A DNA stretch of 64,000 nt from Triplophysa rosa (Eukaryota > Chordata > Actinopteri > Cypriniformes > Nemacheilidae): positions 8,655,946 through 8,719,945 of the forward strand of contig NC_079908.1 in the NCBI RefSeq assembly GCF_024868665.1, written 5' to 3'. Positions 35,650 to 47,281 of the stretch are shown piece by piece. The position numbers and the translations under genes were made by a program. The notes under the pieces were generated by a model. It had not been told where the DNA came from, searched no databases, and worked only from the letters and a program-made list of their open reading frames with translations. Within the stretch, counting starts at the first letter, position 1. Each line of letters opens with the position of its first letter.

Positions 35650-38600
35650 AAAAAAACATTTTAAGATTTTAACTTCACATGCAAACAGGTATGCCAGTCG
35701 GAAAAGAGCTATTATATCTAAGGCCTTCTTTGATTTTAAGTTTATCTTTATTTTTATTCAAACGTGCTATTGCGAACAGAAAAGAATTAGGTACTGATAT
35801 TTATCTGTCATGTTTTGATCAATTTAAAACCTTCAGCATATCAGTTATAGCATGAAAATGGCTAATATAACAAACAAAAATACAACCAATCGTTTTTAAT
35901 GACAAAACTCAAATAAGTTGGCCGACTGACAAATATCATATCGGCCAAAATAGATGGACTACATCTGAAAACATGTTTAACAGCCAACAATTCAATTGTA
36001 CATATTTTGGGTATAAACTCCCCACAACCTCGGTTCACACATTCCTAGCAGTGCACAAGAATGCGAACAGATGGAAATAATAAGTTTAGCAAACATTATC
36101 TCTAGGGTCACTGCACAGAGCCGCCCTAATCGTTCACGGGGTAAGAATCTTCATATCAGCGGAGAAGTAATGGTTTTCACCCCCGAAATGCGGAGTGGAA
36201 TGCTGCTTGCAGCTGTCAGCCTTGAATCGGCAGCTGAGGAGCCTGATGGAGCTGGAGGAACTAGCTGCTGTTCCCACTAGAGCCTGACGGCTCTGGAACC
36301 GCTCGGCCCGTGCACATCACGCCTGGACTCCTCCGCTGGCACGACTCCAGGTCCTTTCCCAAACCCAGGTGGCCTGTGAATGCGCTAATATACAGGACCC
36401 TGTCTGAGCATTACGTCCGAGAAAGTAAACCCACCCTGAAATGGCCTTGAGAATACCACAGCAGGATGACACATCCAATCCATTCTTAGATTCTTTTTCA
36501 AGGTCAGACCAGTCAGCCAGACAGAGATAAGAAAGGATACATTGATATCCATTTAATAATATCTTAAAGACCAAAACAGTCACTTGGAATCCATGTTGAA
36601 TCTTAGCGTGTTTCTCATAAAAAGCAATAACAGTTTTATAAGAATTGGACAAAAAATTGGACAAAAATCTTATTTATGGACAAACTATCCCTATAAATTT
36701 GACCTTTTATGTTCCACTAAAGACAAAGCACATATACACAATGTTCAGATTAGATTACAATACAAAACCAGCGAGATGTTATTACATAAAGATGAACTTG
36801 AGCTCATTAGAAGATCAAATATCTAGGAAACAAATCCACTGTCATTTTATTTTTTATATCTGGCTTTGAGTAGGATTTTTATTTCTGGATGAATTGTTCC
36901 TTAAGTGGTCAAGATTGCCTGAGCGAACAGTTTAATAATGCACAAACAAGACGTACACTGCTGGAAGCCATACAAGCAAATCGAGGCTAAATCTGCCCAA
37001 TGATTATCATCGCACAACAAAGCCATCTCAGTAGGAGGGTTTTGTGTAGGTAGGTGTACATCTCTGGAGAGAAATTCATCTGAAGAACCACCACCTCCAG
37101 ACTGCCACGAATAAAATGTACCCAGACTACATCGGGCACGCAAGCACCAGCATTATTTCTTCTGCCTCAGTGTGACCCTTAACTTTTGCTTCTGGGGCCG
37201 GAAATATTCTTAAGACGAAATATAAGATTGTTCTTAAGATAAATTATAGGAAGTTCGTAAGAATGTCCGTAAGTGCGATTCTCAAACATTTCTTAAAATG
37301 TTCTCAAATGATCTCCGCATACTCGAAAACATTATAGTACTCGCGCTAGTCAGACAGGATCATTTTTGCCAGCTGAAGTCCTAAAAGTTTGGTTCAATCA
37401 CGAAAAATGGACAATGCACAATGTTCTCTAAGCATTCCACACAAACACACACAGCGTTTGACGTTGTCTTGGCTGTCATAACAGAAATGAAAACCGCTGC
37501 TTTCTGTATGTTTTCCTGCCATCTCCGGTCACGTTCATATGTAAATCGCGTGCGCTTATTTTGTCAATTCGATCGAAAGATCTGAGGAAACTCATGCATT
37601 TACAGTACATGTCCATAAACCCTCTCCCTGGAAGAAATCGGGACATAAGTGGTTCGAAAGTGAATGAAATAGATGGATTAAACCACCAGGTGTAAATGTC
37701 TCCCTCTTCCACTTGTGATGTGATCCACCAGAATACGTTGTCTTAACGGTAAGTTGCTAATTAGTCTGTGAAATACTTAACTTACTGTTAAATAAATAAA
37801 CAATGACCCCATAAGTTTCCCTTTCAATGTAAGTCCAATATAACATAACCCATGTCCTTAAAACTGCCATATGTCACTCATGCTTATCACTTCGGTCTCA
37901 TCAGTTTGTCAGTACACCGAGTCAGTAATGTAGCAGTATCTTTCTGCAATCTAATAGATGGCAGTGCGCTCGTGGCGATTGGTGATTCAACGCCAAGTTG
38001 TTACCTAGTTGGTAAGACAGAATGCTATAAAGTAAATAAACAATGTCCGTTTTTTACTCTCACAATGAGCTTATCATATTCGTTTGCTACATTAGTAGAG
38101 CCCTATGATTTCTGCCTAATTTGTCACATTTTTGATAGGCTAAACCATTAAAAAAAGACTTATTTTGGACCATAAAGTGTATTAAATTAAAACCCTGCCT
38201 CCACTACATATATTTGTCATGTCGTTATAAGTGTTTGATCACATAATTTGAGTGATCCTTGCAAAAAAAAAATGTGTTTATGTATATTCTGTTTATGAAG
38301 CCTATATACTGTATTCTACAGCACTTCCACTACGTGCGTCCAAACTTTTGACTGGTTCTGTACTATAATATACACAAAGTATCGTCCAATATCGGAGAGT
38401 TTTAATCCCTAATATCAGTATCGCCCCCCCAAAAAAAACATATCGGTTGGGCTCTAGTTTTTAAACACATTTTCGATATTTCAATATACATTACATGTCC
38501 GGGTCTGAGCTCTCACTCTGCTCCACGGCACTGGCTTCTGGTGTTATGGAGCGGTGCTCCAGTATAAATCTCTAGTTTAAGTTTAACATTGATCATTTTT

Positions 38601-38892
38601 GTCCGTACATTCATTTACAAAACGGATCTGCAACTTACTAATGCTTGTAAAAGCGACGCAGCCGGACATCAACCGTATGCGCAGACATCCATGTCTGTGC
38701 AGGTCTGTTTCCTTTCTGCAGCCAGCCCAGCAACCAGCCGCGCACTACCTATTCATTGCTTAGAGATTAAGAGCCACACGTTTTTAACTCATACAGAATA
38801 AAAATAAATTTAATGTGGCCCATCCTGCGTCGGGAGTAAACTTGGAACCGAGCACGCGCATACACGTGCTGTGCTTCTCGTCCGGTGGCCAC
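35650..38892. other. No gene recognised; decayed repeat traces
   Basis: Traces of ATCGG-type repeats occur at 35,930-35,960 and 38,380-38,455 (GTATCGTCCAATATCGG, ATATCGGTTGGGCTCTA). 37,195-37,330 carries repeated TTCTTAAGA motifs. A minus frame of 78 codons at 37,476-37,712 (MEEGDIYTWWFNPSISF...) looks protein-like but has no recognised family. 36,080-36,380 is GC-richer. Confidence 0.35.
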
Positions 38893-39169
38893 TAGGGATG
38901 TAACGATTCACTCAGCTCACGATGCGATGCGATTCACGATTCTGATCTCACGATGCGATTTATTCACGATTTACTCACGATTTATTTTGAAAAAATGAGT
39001 TGAAACAAATTAGAAATGAACAACGTCCCTTGCATTATTTCTTAAATGCTTCATGTTTCTTTGTATGATAAAATAATGTATTGCGATTCAGTTCAAGCCT
39101 CAACCGATTTGAATCGTCGCTCATTATAACCGATTTTCAACCGGCTCACGGTGAATCGTTACATCCCTA
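38893..39169. mobile_element. 277-bp hAT-type MITE with 8-bp target duplication
   Basis: Left end TAGGGATGTAACGATTCACT mirrors right end GTGAATCGTTACATCCCTA, with GTGGCCAC on both sides (38,885-38,892; 39,170-39,177). Repeated GATGCGAT/TTCACGATT motifs inside. Same family as 26,890 in opposite orientation. Confidence 0.92.
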
Positions 39170-39899
39170 GTGGCCACTGCCGCTTTGAAGTCTCCATTCA
39201 TAATCAGGTGTACGTGAAGAAAGTCTTGACTTTAAATTCAAGGATTAATTGCGTTGTGTTCACGGTGTGTGCGACAGTCATGATGCACAAGTTACTACGG
39301 ATCATCTCATTTCGTCTTAAATACACGTTTTGTCGGAAAATAAACACTAACAAGTTTAAACAGTTCTCAATGTCAATTTCGAGGACAGAATGGTAAATTT
39401 CACACATTTTTTTTATAGCTAACTGACGCATACTGTAGGGCCTATGAAAGACAGTGAAACTAATTTAAATGGTTCTTAATGCCAACGTAATGGCAAATCT
39501 TGGATAAAGTTTTGTCATAAATTGGAAATACAGTCATACATAAAATTCAGTGGACATTAATAATTGAAGATTATTAATTTAGATGAATATGTCAAAAGCA
39601 GGTTTTCAAGAAAAAAGTGTCAAGTAATGGGAGTTCTGTGCCCCTGAAGAGTTTTGAAAATACGCCCATGTTTTAAAGCACATTTTGAAGTTAAGGAATT
39701 ATGCTTTGAAGCACATTTAGAGAAGTTATTCTCTCTTTTATTGGTAAACATGATTCTAATATTTGATACTTTCACAAGGTAAGGGCACAGTCCTAAAAAT
39801 AATTTATACATATATGTAGCTTTGCACACCGCTAACATCTAGATTGATTTTGATCAGCATTTTATTGTTCATATCAGAGGGCTCTCTTAACTTATATCT

Positions 39900-40009
39900 T
39901 ACATTTAGCTTTTTTTAATATTGTCCATATTGTTATGGGAATTATATCGTATCGACCGAAATGAAGAAATATTTTTCAATATCAATTTTGGCCATATCGT
40001 CCAGCCCTA
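39900..40009. repeat. Right end of a TAGGGCTG-type hAT remnant
   Basis: ATTTTGGCCATATCGTCCAGCCCTA is a typical right terminus preceded by TATCGTATCGACCG; no left end is found upstream. Confidence 0.5.
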
Positions 40010-40019
40010 AGTTTCCTAT

Positions 40020-40130
40020 CGGCCTAGTAAATACTATAGTATACTACAGTATTTTTATGTGGACAAATATATTACTATTGTATAGTAAAAAATGGACAAC
40101 ACAGAACCATAAAAAATGTGTAAACTATAC
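40020..40130 (-). repeat. Dispersed repeat X, part of copy 2 (inverted)
   Basis: TAAATACTATAGTA, CAGTATTTTTATGTGGACAAA match the inverse of 22,360-22,405 and 23,397-23,410. Continues at 40,466 after a MITE. Confidence 0.55.
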
Positions 40131-40457
40131 TAGGGCTGCTCGATTATGACAAAAAACATAATCACGATTATTTTGGCCAATATTGAGATCCCGATTATTT
40201 AACACGATTACTCATTAACTTTTAAAACGACATAGAAAATAAATAACTTAATTTATTTAACTTAAATAAATAACAGCACAGCTGAACCACTGTAAAGGAA
40301 GGGGGTGCGCTGTGGATTTATACCACAAGAAAAGAGATGATCCTTGCAAAATGGAATGTGGCACAATAATCGTTTTACCTCGATTATTTTGTTTTTGTAA
40401 TTGTTGAAGGTCAAAATTGACGATTACGATTAATTTTCGATTAATTGCACAGCCCTA
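40131..40457. mobile_element. 327-bp hAT-type MITE with 8-bp target duplication
   Basis: Left end TAGGGCTGCTCGATTATGAC and right end GATTAATTGCACAGCCCTA are inverse at the tips, with AACTATAC duplicated (40,123-40,130; 40,458-40,465). Sub-terminal AATCACGATTATTTTGGCC and ATTGACGATTACGATTAAT are mirror-like. Non-coding. Confidence 0.9.
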
Positions 40458-40465
40458 AACTATAC

Positions 40466-40665
40466 CTTACATATATGGCCCTAATTGATCCATTTGTATA
40501 TAACATTAATGTCCTTTGTTGTTAACCAGTCTATTTATGTGATGACCTGCATTTGTGTTTTAAGATGATAACAGACGTTTTATACTTGTTCCAGCAACTG
40601 TTTGGCCAGTGCTACAAAACTTTAAACCTCTGTAGCACCAGTGCTATGTGCAAAAAAAGTTAATA
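40466..40665 (-). repeat. Dispersed repeat X, remainder of copy 2 (inverted)
   Basis: Inverse of 22,152-22,322: shared blocks include GATCCATTTGTATA, AACATTAATGTCC, TCTATTTATG and AAGATGATAACAGACG. Family unnamed. Confidence 0.65.
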
Positions 40666-40669
40666 TTTT

Positions 40670-42437
40670 CATTTCAATTCAGATCGTGGATCGGGATTCT
40701 CTGTTATGAAGACCGTGATATGCTTTTTTTGGAAGATCGCCCAGCTCTAATCCGGCCCCTGTTTCTTAAGAAACCACAAAGGTTAAAACTCTGTTTTTTG
40801 GTCTGGCTACAGCTTGCAGAACCCCCTGGCATTCACAAGCAGTGGACACCTGACTGGTGGGTGGTGAAAATACAACACTAAGAAGCTTGGCTCTGTTGAG
40901 CTCCTAAACGGTGCGGTTTTAATCAATCTTTCATTTCCACAACAACGATAATGCAAAGATTCGTTCAATGCGAGAGTCATTCATTCGTAATGCGAGAGAC
41001 GTTCAAAGCGCTCGCTCTGGCATGAACTTCAAACCGCAGCCTCTCGTGTTTATCGAGCGCTGGATCCAGAATCCCTACTATGATCTACAAGCACACATTA
41101 AGGATTAAAGAGCCATGAGACATGCATAGATGCATGCATGCATGTGCACATGTGCATAATCTACCCAATAAGAATTCAACGCAGCAGGAGAAGCTGGCAA
41201 GCAGCTATCCACCGTTTCTATTACCTAATGGCAAGGGCTAATGGAGGAATTATGGGAACAGGCCAGTTGAAGAGTCCAAACACTGAGGTCACTGCAGATT
41301 GACCTTTGAAAGCTGTGGCCTTTTCATCTGTCGCTTTATTCGCTGTAATCAGATAACTTTTGGCCTATGGTAATTTAGCAAAGAGAACCGCACATTAATC
41401 CATCCGAGTTTCTGTATTATCAATATAAAAACGAAATGACACACAATCATGCATAAACATTGGGCTTACATTTAATCTTTTACAAATCTTCGTATCAAAT
41501 CATGCCTTTCTCATTTGTATAAAACTAATCTGGCAATGTTGATGTCATAACGAAAATGATTGACCTGGTTACTTTACCATCCCCATCTGCATCCTTTAAA
41601 AGACATTCAGTGAGAAACGCTACACTCCATCTCAGTGGGCTGACGGTGAAATCTATGAAAAGACATGCGGGTTTGTTCCTATCCTCTCTTCATGCAGAGG
41701 AAAGGAGAAATTACACACGCAAGGCTGATGCTACATATCGGATTTGCCTCTGGGTGCTAGGCAGTAAAAACTGGAACAACAAAGGCAGGCGCGTAAAGAA
41801 TTCAGAAGGGAAAATGAAAGCAGTCCGTGTGTCAGCAATTCGCAATCGCTACTTAGTAAGGAGATGCAAGGGGTAAAAACCGACCTGACTACTGTGAATA
41901 ATCTCATGTTTCATGCAGGTATACAAAGCACCTTGATGCTCTGAAGGATGCAAAGCCTTTATACAGAGTTGAATGGGAATGTGTTTCAACCAGGGGCAAG
42001 AGCTAATCAATCTTAAATCAGCATAAACATAAGGTCTCCAGAGATGGCCCCAGTGATAATTATATGGCGTTAATGAAGAGATCAGAGAGACACACACACA
42101 TGATGATTAATTTGAGACCAGGCTGAGCTAAAACGAGAGTCCATCAAGAGTCTTAGCTTAAACAATACAGGATTGCTACAGAACAATATGAATTTGGTAA
42201 ACTGCTACTTTTAAAAGAACCATGGTGCCAAACATTACAGCCATATTAGAATTTGGCACCTTTCTGTTGCTTACCTAGACCGCAATGTGCTGGTATTAAG
42301 TGCTGCTCCGCAGTTCAAAAGCCATGCAAAAAAATAATTAAACATAAAATGTAACATAAAACACCCTAATGTACAAAACAGGCAACAAAAATAAGAAACA
42401 CGATTATTTAAATGAAACATCACACAATGAGAAGAGT
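40670..42437. other. No gene or repeat recognised
   Basis: Unique-looking DNA. ATGCATG/GTGCACATGTGCAT runs sit at about 41,130-41,156. The 106-codon plus frame at 41,556-41,876 is unsupported. Confidence 0.4.
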
Positions 42438-42678
42438 CATATATTATGTAAACACAAACAGCTTTCCTGTAGCTCAGTGGTAAGAGCATGGCGCTAACAT
42501 GCCAAGCTCGTGTGTTCGATCCCAGGGGATTGCTCATACTTGGAAACAAATGTATAGGATAATGCAATGTAAGTCGCCTTGGATAAAAGCGTCTGCCAAA
42601 TGCATGAATGTAATGTAAATGTAAATGTAAACAACTTATTCTGGATGCGATTAATTGCCATTTATCGTTGAACAACCC
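42438..42678. mobile_element. Right part of a hAT-like MITE, interrupted by a SINE
   Basis: ATTATGTAAACACAAAC at the left and TTATTCTGGATGCGATTAAT, TTATCGTTGAACAACCC at the right are contiguous in the family seen at 19,385 and 20,284. Here the SINE lies between them. Confidence 0.6.
42462..42629 (+). mobile_element. tRNA-derived SINE
   Basis: The pol III A box TAGCTCAGTGGTAAGAGCAT and B box TGTTCGATCCC are spaced as in a tRNA. They are followed by the teleost SINE body GTCGCCTTGGATAAAAGCGT, CTGCCAAATGCATGAATGTA and an (ATGTAA)n tail. The tRNA-like head lacks a matching 3' acceptor strand, so it is not a tRNA gene. Inserted in the 42,438 MITE. Confidence 0.88.
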
Positions 42679-42679
42679 A

Positions 42680-45600
42680 AGACGCCGTGTCTTCATAATG
42701 TGACCAAGTTTGTTTATTTGTTCTCTAAGGTGTTTGTACTTGGGGTCCATAAGTTTTAGTATCAATCCAACTCTAGAGCACCACGCTACATCTGCAATGC
42801 CCAACAGTGTTCTTTTTTACTGTCTGTCCTCAGTCAATCTACCCAAAACCTCCTTTGACATCACAGATCCCTTCGAAGACTATGAGAAACATAAGGAACT
42901 GTAGTGTTTTATCCTCAAGTAGCAGTGTATCACCAATGTATCCCTGGACTGAAAGACTTGAACCTTTGCCATTCTCTTGTCTTTACTCCATGTTCCAATG
43001 CTACCCTCCATGACAAACACCCTTTTTGTCAGCTCCCTGCCAAAACAACAGGGATAGGGGAGAAAAACAAGGCAGCCATTTTGCTACTGCTCTTGACATC
43101 TGAACTCAATTCCCTTCCTCCGCAAAAGTAATCAAAACTGCCTCTGTGCCAGAAGGGTGTAATGGTCCTCCATAACTCAGCTGATACAAGTGTGCAAATG
43201 CTAAGAAAAACATTGTTGGAAAGCAGCTGGGTCTTTCCACAAACTTCTCAAGAGTCCTAACTTGTGTACCCTGCATCTTGGGCGCTAAAGACTTCTTGCT
43301 AAAGGTGAGAAGCTCTACTGGAGCTCAGTCATTCATTTGATTGAGATTTTGAACTGCACTTTTGTCACAGACCTTTCCAGACTTGTTCCAGATTACATCG
43401 AGTAAACACTGAAGCAACTTCAAGTAAAAACACAACTAAATTTTAGATTGTTGTATGTGGTTGCCAGGGTGTTTCTATGCAGCTGCTAGGATCATTTGTG
43501 CATTTTATTGACAAAAAAATCATTTTTCCTTAAACCACTGCTTTAGGGGGGCGCCCCGCCCCTCCAACCGCACCTCCCGCCCCCCTTGAAGGTCAAGTTA
43601 ATTTTATTTTTCATATAGCGCCAGATCACAAGAGAAGTCATTTAAGGTTACCTTTCCTATATAACATGTCTATACCGTGTTCTCGTATTAAACAAGCTAA
43701 ATAGCATTATGTTATTTATCTTATTTACATGGCGGCATAGGCATGTCATTTCTGTTTCTACATGAGCCTTTACAGTTCCCCTCTGCTGTCCGTAACGAGT
43801 TCCGTCGCGATGCTCTTGCACACAGAGACACGTGCGCACATCTACAGGTAAGCACACTCCCACCAGCGGACAGAGAGCGCGTGCAGGAAAATATGTCGCG
43901 TCAACCACCTGAAATTTAGATACAAATATTGGCATTTTTAAACACTTAGACGCACCCAGGGTGGTGAAAATGGCAACATTCGCTCTCCTGCTCCGAGTCT
44001 AAGTACAGAAAAGACACATGCCCTCCCTGACAAGCAACAGTCCAGTCACCACCGGATGACAGGTTTTCATCCAGCTTATCCTTCGTTCCATCCGGACCGC
44101 GAGACATAATAAACCATTAAAAACATTAGACTATTTCTGTAGTCTAAATTGAGCAGCACGTCTACATAACTGAGCTGCACACATCACGCGCACCCAGGGA
44201 AAGTTATGTTGATTATTTTGCCGCTATATCTTTATTTAGCGCCAACGCGCTTCATTTGAACCCTTTCCGCTCCATCACCCGCCAAAGATGCGTCGCATAT
44301 AAAGACCTGCAGACACCAAGAGCAGGTAAATAAATGCACACTTTTACTGTAACGCTTAAGTAAACAAAAATGTTTTTAGCTGTCAGTCAGTTTACTGTTT
44401 GTGACAAATTATAAACCATAACGACTTGTATCTACATTTAGCATTAATGATATTAAAATGATTAAAAATCAGCATGTTAAGAGCATTTCATAATGAATCA
44501 TGTTTTAATCAGAAAGATGATTTAGAATCAGTTGTATGAATGGCATGGAAAGGCTACTTGTTAGTAACTTTGTAAGTACTTCTCATGATAAATTCATTTC
44601 AGTTGTTACATTTGTAATCAATAGTTTTTTAAATATTTAAATAGACTACTAGGACTTCGCTTCAGCACCATAGCCAACAACACATTTTATGTGGCTATCA
44701 GAACATAAAATAAATGGCCTGATAAAACATTAGATTGATTGATTAAATATTATTTATTTAAAAAAGCATTGTCCGGACCTCTGCCGCAATAAAATATAGA
44801 GACCACATCAAAGCCGTAAACCTAGGGGAAAAGATTGCTTAGAAAATTTAATGGCATGCCTCTAAACAAGCTGCATGATTTGACACATCATTCATGTATG
44901 CAGCACAAAGCATTTCCAACCAGCGCATGACCACAAGTTGAATTATGTCATTAAGATGCAAACATGCTGACGTCAGCCAAAAACAAAGACGGATAAAGCA
45001 GCTGTTGTGTACTTTCAAGGGACTCGTTGGGCGTTTTAACCGTTCGCAATTAGGTAAATGCAATGGTTAATCAGAGACCCACCAGCGGAAAACAAGTATT
45101 CAACACATACTCAGGTTATATATTTACATTTGAATGCCTGTTTTTTTTTTTTACCAGAATGGTCAATGGTAAATAACCCCCACCCCCATGGCGCACCTAA
45201 GGCCTAATGCAAACAAACGGAGTGAAACATTTACATTGATGCGGAAAATGTGGCCGCCGTGACAACAAAAGGCAGCGGCAGCCTGAAGGGAAAACAAAAC
45301 GGCGACGTAGCTCCATCAAAAGAATGACCTAATGACATTTCATCAATCTTCCATTTACAAAGAATGATCCGTTCAATTTTTAATACCTTCTTGAATGTAC
45401 AAAAACACGTTCCGACAAGTGAGAGACAAATAACAGTAGCCTCCAAGATCTAGAGCCGAATCCTGCGTTCTGACATTTGGAAACCCGTGTTTGTGCACCC
45501 TTCGGTTTTAATCAAAGCATCTAAAAACTGAACAAGACTGAACACAAAGTGAAGATAATGTTTCACCAGCACCATTGCTTTCATTTTATGGGTGGTTGCC

Positions 45601-45864
45601 AGGGTGTTGCTATAGTGTTCCAAGTGGTTGCTAAGGGTATTGCTTGGTGGTGAAAGAGCCCATCATACTTTAAAGGCCCAGAATGAAATTTAGTGGCATC
45701 TAGCGTTGAGGTTGCGAATTGCAACCAACGGCTCACTCCACCCTCCCATTCGAAGCACTATGGCAGCTCAGGACTAAGATGTCATCACGTTTTCACTTCA
45801 TTGTCTAAGGAGATAATGTATTTACGAAACGTGCTCTGTAGGGCAGTTTGTCCATTTGGGGCTA
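42680..45864. other. No gene recognised
   Basis: AT-rich DNA with a C-rich run (43,540-43,585). A fish repeat trace, AAGGTCAAGTTAATTTTATT, lies near 43,590. GGTTGCCAGGGTGTTGCTA occurs at 45,595 and, similarly (GGTTGCCAGGGTGTTTCTA), at 43,461, a short dispersed repeat. No supported exon. Confidence 0.35.
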
Positions 45865-45872
45865 CTGTAAAA

Positions 45873-46260
45873 TAGGGCTGGGCGATATATCATACGATTC
45901 TTATGCTCTCTGTTTCTCAATGACTTACGGTTAAATGGCGCCACATCCGAAAGCCAGAGGGCGCTCTTGCGCAGAAACTTCGAATATGGGAAACAGAAGA
46001 AGAACAATTCCAGGAAATGCCTGTGGTCATATTCTATCGCTGTTCTTCAAACCTTTTCAGGTATTTTCATGACGAGTGTTGCTTTTTCAAATACACGTTA
46101 TAAACGACTCAATCTCGTAGTGATTTTAGATCGAGCAGTACTTCCTACTGATCAAACAGCCGTAGTTCACGGATGAGCTGTGCATAAAACATTGAATCGA
46201 TTTCAGAATCGATTTAGATATGTATAATTAGCGTGAATCGCAATATATCGCCCAGCCCTA
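45873..46260. mobile_element. 388-bp hAT-type MITE with 8-bp target duplication
   Basis: Left end TAGGGCTGGGCGATATATC is an exact inverse of right end ATATATCGCCCAGCCCTA over 18 bp. CTGTAAAA flanks both sides (45,865-45,872; 46,261-46,268). Small plus frames inside have no transposase features. Confidence 0.93.
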
Positions 46261-46268
46261 CTGTAAAA

Positions 46269-46666
46269 ACAACATGGTGAATTTCATTTAAGGGGACCCG
46301 CGGAAGAAATATCTCATTCTAAGGTAATAAAAACATAATGCTTCATTATGTAAGCATTTACAGTTGTCGTCACATTTTTGCAGTTGGGCTGCACTGAAAA
46401 AAAAAAACACAAACATGCAGGTGCATCTGAACCGCTGCAGCTTCCAGTCTTACTCTGCTGCCGTTCACAGTCTTGAAACAAAGACAGCTCGGTATCCAAG
46501 CATTACTACGGCGGCTGCCAGAAGAGCAAAGCCCCTCCGGAGCCGTGCCAAAGACAAGTGTGACCAGATCAGAGTGAGAGCAAACCCGTGCCAAACACCT
46601 CCTCACTATTCTGAATGCGGGTGATGTCAGAGATCAATACATCAGCATTCAACCGAAAAAGAAACA
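46269..46666. other. No feature recognised
   Basis: Short unique stretch between two elements. Mirror frames at 46,364-46,624 are chance. Confidence 0.4.
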
Positions 46667-47281
46667 GTAAAATTTAGGGGTGTAACGGTTCTCTGTAAAA
46701 AACTGAACTGCATGGTTCTCCACCAACGGTTCAGATCTTAAATCTGAGATGCATTTATAATATGGTTCGTTAGAAACTATAATGCGTAAAACAGACTGAC
46801 AAAGTTCAGCTAATGTATGTTTGTCGATGGATACACATTTAATACCCACAACAAATAAATAACGTAGACAAATTACAACAGGATTGACGTATGCTGTAAT
46901 ATGACCAGTCATTTATGCTGTCATCACCCGGGTGTTGTGAGCACGCGAGTGCAGGTGAGACCTGAACAGCACATGTTGCTGTTTAAACTACACTCATTCA
47001 AGCCTTGCCAATTTAAACATTTAAGTGCAAGATGATGCACAAGAAAACTCGCTTGCGCGCTGTGAGATGATCCAAAGCGCGCATAAGGAAAGTCTCAGAC
47101 ATGGCGCAAATATTGAGTTGTCTTTGAAGCGGACAAATTCACACACGAAGTAGGTCAACATGCCCCTCTTGTCGAGTATCTTAGCAAACATAGCAGGATA
47201 TCTCTTAAGTGAACGGACGAAACAGACGAAAAACAACACGTGTACAGTATCAGTGTACCGGATCTGTTGCATTCCTCTTAA

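Noticed and set aside
36340..36360. A segment resembling miR-378 5p (GACTCCAGGTCC)
   Set aside because: Only 12 bases match, and the opposite arm needed for a hairpin is absent downstream. Likely chance.
37476..37712. Protein-like minus frame (MEEGDIYTWWFNPSISF...)
   Set aside because: Reads plausibly but I know no family for it and no splice sites bracket it. It may come from an old repeat.
41556..41876. 106-codon plus-strand frame
   Set aside because: No splice junctions, domain or conserved motif; composition like its flanks.
42465..42540. A tRNA gene
   Set aside because: A and B boxes are present but the acceptor stem does not close, and a SINE body follows. It is a SINE head.
42271..42804. 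177-codon minus-strand open frame
   Set aside because: Runs through a SINE and a MITE and has no family features.
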